Under the pieces are notes generated by a model that worked only from the letters and a program-made list of their open reading frames with translations, was not told the DNA's origin and did not search any database. Made by a program: the position numbers and the translations under genes. A stretch of DNA of 64,000 nt from Paulownia fortunei (lineage: Eukaryota; Streptophyta; Magnoliopsida; Lamiales; Paulowniaceae), in contig JAGSPU010000063.1 of assembly GCA_019321725.1 (NCBI GenBank), forward strand, positions 1,178,001 to 1,242,000, written 5' to 3'. Positions 59,061-64,000 of the stretch are shown here, one piece after another. Within the stretch, counting starts at the first letter, position 1; each line of letters starts with the position of its first letter.

Positions 59061-60940
59061 TGCGTTAGTCTTTTTATTATTTGAGGGTTTTTTTTTTCAA
59101 GATGTGCCGCCGATTTGGTTGGATTGTGTGGTTTTCCATCATCACTTTCCATGGAATTTCGTTTCCGTTGATCGTACGTTTTTATTTCTTTTTGCAGAAA
59201 CAAAATAGGAAAATATCTAAGCTGGACTTTTGTTTTCGTGACTTGGACTTGGGGGGCGTGTGTTTTTTGGACTTGTGAGGATCATATATATAATTTTAGT
59301 GTAATTTCATGGAAGTTTCAGTTGGCGTTATCTTTAGATTCGAGTAGTCTTCTTTTATTACAGCATCTTTTACGAGGTATTGTAATCTAGGGCCTTTGTT
59401 CGTTTCACATTGTTCTACTAGATTTAATCACTACAGCAATCAGAATCGTCCCATTATATATATATTTATGATATTACTCCACTTTATAATATTCTTGTGA
59501 ACTCGTTAGCGATTGTCTACATCATAATATAGTGTTAGAAATATTAGAGATTTATTCGACAATGCTCAAATATAGAATAGAGAAAAATTAATTAAGAAAA
59601 TTTGAGAACTGTTAAATAATTAATAAATTATGTACCTTTTAATTATAAAAAGTATTGAAATTAATAGGCATGATTAAGGATTTTTATGGGTTTTGACCTT
59701 AGGGCTTGAACGAACTTAATTTAAGTATTATAATTCAATTTGTTTAATAATTCAATGCGAATCATGACCATCGATACAGTTGTTTGGTAAATTTGATATT
59801 AGTTTGTTGGACAATTATTTATTCTACTTGATACTATTTTTAGTGGAATAAGAGATACATTGAATTTAAATGAAGAAGCATCCAACATTACAGCTTCGGA
59901 TGTAATAGTTTGGCAAAAGAGAAGCAGACATCACCTAAAACATTTCTAGCTAGTAAATGTGCTGCAGTATTTCTTGATCTTCTTACATGTTGAACCAAAA
60001 CAATATCAAAGTCAAGCAATAAATTATGAATGTCATGGATAATAGGACCAATAATCGACATGTCGGGAGATGAGATAGGTCATGTAATTCAGTTTTTTGA
60101 GATGCTACATTCGATATCCGATAAACAATACATCGGGTGATGTACTTATGATAAGAAATATTTTATTTTTTATAAAATGGGATACTTATCTATTATCCAA
60201 ACAGCCGATGAACAATACAAACTTTTTTTCTAACTTTCTTGAATCTCATGTTTAGGCACCATAGGCCTCCCAACTTCACATAGACCAATAGTAACTGATG
60301 GGTAAGATAATCTGATAGAATGAGCTAAGGCCCATTCTATTTTGGGCTCAACAAAGGGCTCTTTCCAAATATTTGTGGGCTCAATCTAAATCCGATCCAA
60401 ACCAAATTCCAGCAAGGACTTCTAATTTTACAAGTTCTTAGTGGTACCAAGACACTGGAAAATAATTATATTATCACAAAAATTATGAATGAAATATATC
60501 AAGATAATTCAATTAACAGTACCAAGGGTACAAAACTTGTGTAGTTGAACAAAATCTGGATTTTACAATTTTAATTAGGTTACAGATAATTATATTTATT
60601 TGTGTGTAAGAATAAATTATTGTTGGCAAAAAAATTTCAATGAGGCTATCAACACGTATATTTAGATTAATACGTGATATAAAACCAGAGGAACTGAACC
60701 TCAACCCTTAGTTCTAACCTCTAACCCGTAGATACAATATACTGTTTTTTTCTGTGAATATAGTAAAATATACTCATTCTTATTTAAATCTTTTTTTTTA
60801 TGAACCTACTACAATTATTTAATCTCATTCTTATTTAAATCACATCAAGGCAAATTGAAGCCATGTATTTTCATATGTATTGAAACGGACCTTAATAATA
60901 ATTTTAACTTCTGGTCGCATTAAGGTTATGGGCTTTAGCT

Positions 60941-61372
60941 TCTACGAACTTGGGCCTGGGCCTAATTAAATACCCCAATTTGCCAAAATGCCCAATTCTA
61001 TATCAGCTATACCATCAAAAAACTAGTTCCGTCGCTCCATCTTCACAGCCAACGGCGGCGGCTCTAACCTCTAAGTTCTAACTTCGGCATCTCCCGTAAA
61101 CCTTTTCATCAAGTAAGTTATTATCTGTTCGTACGGTGTATAAAATTGTCACTTCATATGAATACCATAATACCCAATTTTTTGTTGCTGTTGTTGTTTT
61201 CTTGCTGCCCTATCAATACTAAGAATAAGTTCTGCTGTTTCACCATAAAAAAAACTCAAAAGTATGATTTTTGCAGGAATTCTTCATGTTTCTGAACTGG
61301 GTTTTCTTGGAATACTTATTTCTTGGATTTATTTTGATTTTGTTGTGGAACTTCTGTATTAGGCGCATAAAA
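60941..61372 (+). promoter_or_regulatory. UTP11 promoter with site II pair and 5'UTR intron
   Basis: Two abutting TGGGCC motifs (60951-60956 and 60957-60962) precede an AATTAAATA word. Such site II elements are typical of ribosomal-protein and ribosome-biogenesis promoters in plants. The leader, with GGCGGCGGC, runs to 61112 and is spliced (donor AA|GTAAGT at 61113, acceptor TATTAG ending 61362) to GCGCATAAAA just before the ATG. Confidence 0.65.
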
Positions 61373-63786
61373 ATGTCGTCTTTAAGGAATGCTATCCCAA
61401 GAAGAGCTCACAAGGAGCGCGCTCAGCCGTGAGTTTTTTTTTTCCTTTCCTTTTGGCAAATATTCCTTTCCTTGCTCTGTTTTATTTGATGTGGGTTTTG
61501 AGTCTTTTCAGTAGTGCTTAATATATATATATATATTATATCTGTATGTATGCATATTTGTTCATTTTTGTTTGATGGTATCTTGTTTATGCCAGGCATT
61601 CAAGAAGGAAATTTGGGCTGCTCGAAAAGCATAAGGATTACGTCGAGCGTGCGCGAGCCTACCACCAAAAGGAGCAGGCTTTGCAGGTAATATTTGTAAA
61701 CCTGTATATTGTTGGTTTGTAAAAGTATCTCAAGAGTGAAATTTGGTGAACTTCTGAAAGTATGTTTATATTGGTTGTATATTCGCCTTGCAGAAACTTA
61801 AGGAAAAAGCTGCGTTTAGGAATCCGGATGAGTTCTACTTCAAGATGATTAAGACAAAAACTGTTCGTGGCGTCCACAAACTGGAGTAAGATAGCAAATT
61901 TTATTTTGATTTGAAGGTTATTTCTAGTATTGTCTCTAAAAATTCATTTGCTCATAATTGAGTATGACTTGTTGAATGGTAAAGGAGTGAAGCAAACAAG
62001 TACACTACCGAAGAGCTCATGTTGATGAAGACACAAGACATTGGATATATTTTGCAGAAACTTCAAACAGAAAAAAAGGTTCTGATTTTACAGCAGGCCC
62101 ATTTATTGTTTTACAACTTGGTCCTTCAGATTCATTGTTTGAAGATTGTTTTTTCTGACGCAGAAAATTGAAAAGCTAAGTGGTATGCTGCATTGTCTTG
62201 ACAACCACTCATCAAGCAAACACGTTTATTATGCTGATGACAGGTGAGTGATTAGGCCTTTCCTTCCTGGTGGTTCTTGATAATTTTGGATAGCAATTCT
62301 GCAGAGTAAAGTAAATGCAATACTGAAACAGTTGATTCAAGGCTGAAGATTTTTTTTGTGTTTACTGTGATGTGGCTGCCTTTAAATATGTTCTGTTCAG
62401 TAATCTGGCATATTGATGAATTTAGCTGTCTCTCAAAGTTTTTCTTCGAGATTTGTTGTTTTAGAAAGAAAATCTAACATTTGGTTAAGACGAGAAAATA
62501 GGAAAACCGAAATGCGTTTTCAAGGCTTCCTACATCAAGTGGCTATCAGCTCAAAATTTGTAAAACTGTTTGTTTGAGTTTCTGGAACTCCACATTAATC
62601 CTTAAGTGTGACCAACGTAAACACTGTTTTGATCAGAATCAGCGACGTACTCCTGATTCAGTACTGATTTTTATAGAACATTCAGTAAATATGATGCTGA
62701 GTTTATCCTTCACAGATGTTGACAATTTGATTGGAGTCAGTGAACTAGTTCTGGTATGGTATAGAACATTCAATAAATATAATGTTGATATCCTTCACAG
62801 TTGTTAATAATCTGATTAGAATCAGGGGTTTAGTCCTGGTTTGGTATTGATTCATAGAAAATTTATACTGCTGAGATTATTCGTCAAGATGTTAACTATT
62901 GTAGAAAAGTGATGCATTGATAGGTGAATGGGGTTATTCATCTGTCTTTCAGCATTTGATGTGCCTTTGGGTTAAGATGTGATAAGTAAAGACGACTTTT
63001 TCTTTAAAAAAAAATTCTTTTATTAGAATTGCATTTGATGTATATCGCTGCCCTTTTACGCTTCCTAATTAAAGGAGGAATTCTGGAGGTGCACAAATGT
63101 TTGAGTTTCAACTATTTGATGTATACAGTTTAGTAGATAAAAGCTGCTTCCTTCCTTTTGCCCCAAAAAACGTTCAAATTGGAAGTTGGATTAAAGTTTA
63201 GGGATTATTTGAGTATGCCTGGAGTGGTGATGTTCACTATATTCTTGTTGTTACTAGGACAGAATTGAACTCTTCCATGATGACATAGTCCGTATATTGG
63301 AGATATTTATCATTAGTTCTCTTCCTCTCCACCTTTGACTTGTCCTCCCCCATCTGCAAACTTGGTTTAGACATTCCTTTGTTATCAAGTGATAGATAAA
63401 CATAAAATGGTCACACTACTTCGTTTTCCTTGCTCTAAAATATGAAATTCTGTTGATGGTTATTCTGTTCCTATTATAGTAGATAGCATTTTGTTTTGTT
63501 TTTCTTAAAAGGCTTGCTGTCCTATCAGCGAAGTTTTGCCTTCGTTGACGACATTGTTCTGAGAATAGTAGCTTAGCAACTATAATCTTATGTTTCAGGG
63601 AATTTTGAATTTGGAAAAATGAAGAATATATTATGAACAGTTCCAGTACCGGAACTCTTTCATTCCTTAATTATCTATTATAGTTATGTATTCCATTTTT
63701 AGGGATGAAGCTAGGGAAATACGAGCAAAGGTTTCAGAAGACAGAGGAAACCCTGCTTTTGAAGACTTGCCCAAAGATATCAAAAG
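61373..63786 (+). CDS. UTP11: UTP11-like U3 snoRNP / SSU processome protein, 3' truncated by window
   Basis: Nucleolar protein of the small-subunit processome, needed for 18S rRNA processing. Exons inferred: 61373-61428, 61596-61686, 61794-61885, 61985-62078, 62164-62243 and 63703-63786, all with GT-AG borders and frame-consistent phases. They encode about the first 165 residues: MSSLRNAIPRRAHKERAQP, HSRRKFGLLEKHKDYVERAR, NPDEFYFKMIKTKTVRGVH, ELMLMKTQDIGYILQKLQ, KIEKLSGMLHCLD and SKHVYYADD, which match the conserved UTP11 order (RSQP, LGLLEKKKDY, NPDEFYYKM, MRTQD, KIERL, KHVFF in the human protein, from memory). The last seen exon ends in phase 2 at a good donor (AAAAG|GTAACG), so the C-terminal third lies beyond the right edge. 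Intron 5 (62244-63702) is long and holds no supported gene. Confidence 0.93.
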
Positions 63787-64000
63787 GTAACGAACTAATC
63801 TTTTTTTGTTTTTGTTAGATCGCCTCCTTTACTTCAAAATTGGGTGGAGTCAATTCTTATGCAATATTACCCGAATGATGTTCTTCTGGTCAATTTAAAT
63901 AGTAATGATTGAATAACTGACTGGAAACGGAACTGCTATTGGAATCTGATTGAAAGGGAATGCTAAATGAGCTAAGTGAACTTTTGTGATTCCGTAAGAT

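Larger units (their letters stand above)
54397..60940. other. Long intergenic region
   Basis: About 6.5 kb. The start holds the CML 3'UTR. A GC-richer patch at 54700-54850 has GGGCCC, GGGTGGGTGGCAGGTGGC and CCACCGCG words but no ATG-started supported frame. The tandem repeats and palindrome near 55 kb and the inverted-repeat element at 58.7-59.1 kb are listed separately. Around 57.5-57.9 kb is a TCGA-rich repeat (words like GAACTCGATTCGA) resembling sequence near 30.24-30.44 kb. No gene recognised. Confidence 0.45.

Noticed and set aside
59081..59278. 65 codon plus-strand frame after the 58.7 kb element
   Set aside because: T-rich hydrophobic frame with an intron-like TTTCTTTTTGCAG word inside; no family recognised and no promoter evidence.
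61659..61877. Antisense frame across UTP11 exons
   Set aside because: Spans an intron and two exons of the sense gene and has no motif.

Overview
The window is nuclear DNA from a flowering plant, most likely a eudicot. Genes have GT-AG introns, plant TATA boxes (TATAAATA) and plant-only protein families (GASA, ERD15, SDP1-type patatin lipase, plant calmodulin-binding repeats). They sit in long, very AT-rich intergenic DNA with microsatellites, small inverted-repeat elements and short tandem duplications. The species cannot be named from this sequence alone.

Layout. 1-1.4 kb: no clear gene; 0.8-1.4 kb is GC-richer and may be organelle-derived. 1.7-3.7 kb (-): ERD15/CID1-like gene with a 5'UTR intron. 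3.7-9.9 kb: intergenic, with a GC-rich island, a decayed repeat array and a CA/TA/GT palindrome. 9.98-14.9 kb (-): a local cluster of short PP2C phosphatases. The first copy has a one-base frameshift near its 3' end. The second is fused in frame to the C-terminal part of another copy. A third, broken copy lies upstream. 14.9-21.6 kb: repeats, a tRNA-derived SINE and an LTR remnant. 21.8-22.8 kb (+): a four-exon GASA/snakin gene. 25-31 kb (-): three paralogous genes for 73-93 aa proteins starting MAG(L/M)QYxFFPTDF. 31.5-32 kb: a small terminal-inverted-repeat element with a nested palindrome. 33.5-37.9 kb (-): a PICBP-like calmodulin-binding protein of 1335 aa. 42.1-46.0 kb (+): an SDP1-like triacylglycerol lipase. 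53.7-54.4 kb (+): an intronless CML35/36-like EF-hand protein preceded by an overlapping upstream ORF. 61.0 kb to the right edge (+): UTP11-like ribosome-biogenesis gene, cut by the window end.

The genes do not form one pathway, as expected for a plant chromosome. Two (PICBP-like and CML) belong to calcium signalling, and ERD15 and the PP2Cs are of stress or signalling type, but proximity here is no evidence of joint function. The most unusual items are the rearranged PP2C cluster, the tandem trio of small proteins of unknown function, and the strong overlapping uORF on the CML gene. All splice sites were placed by reading frame and consensus, not by transcript data.
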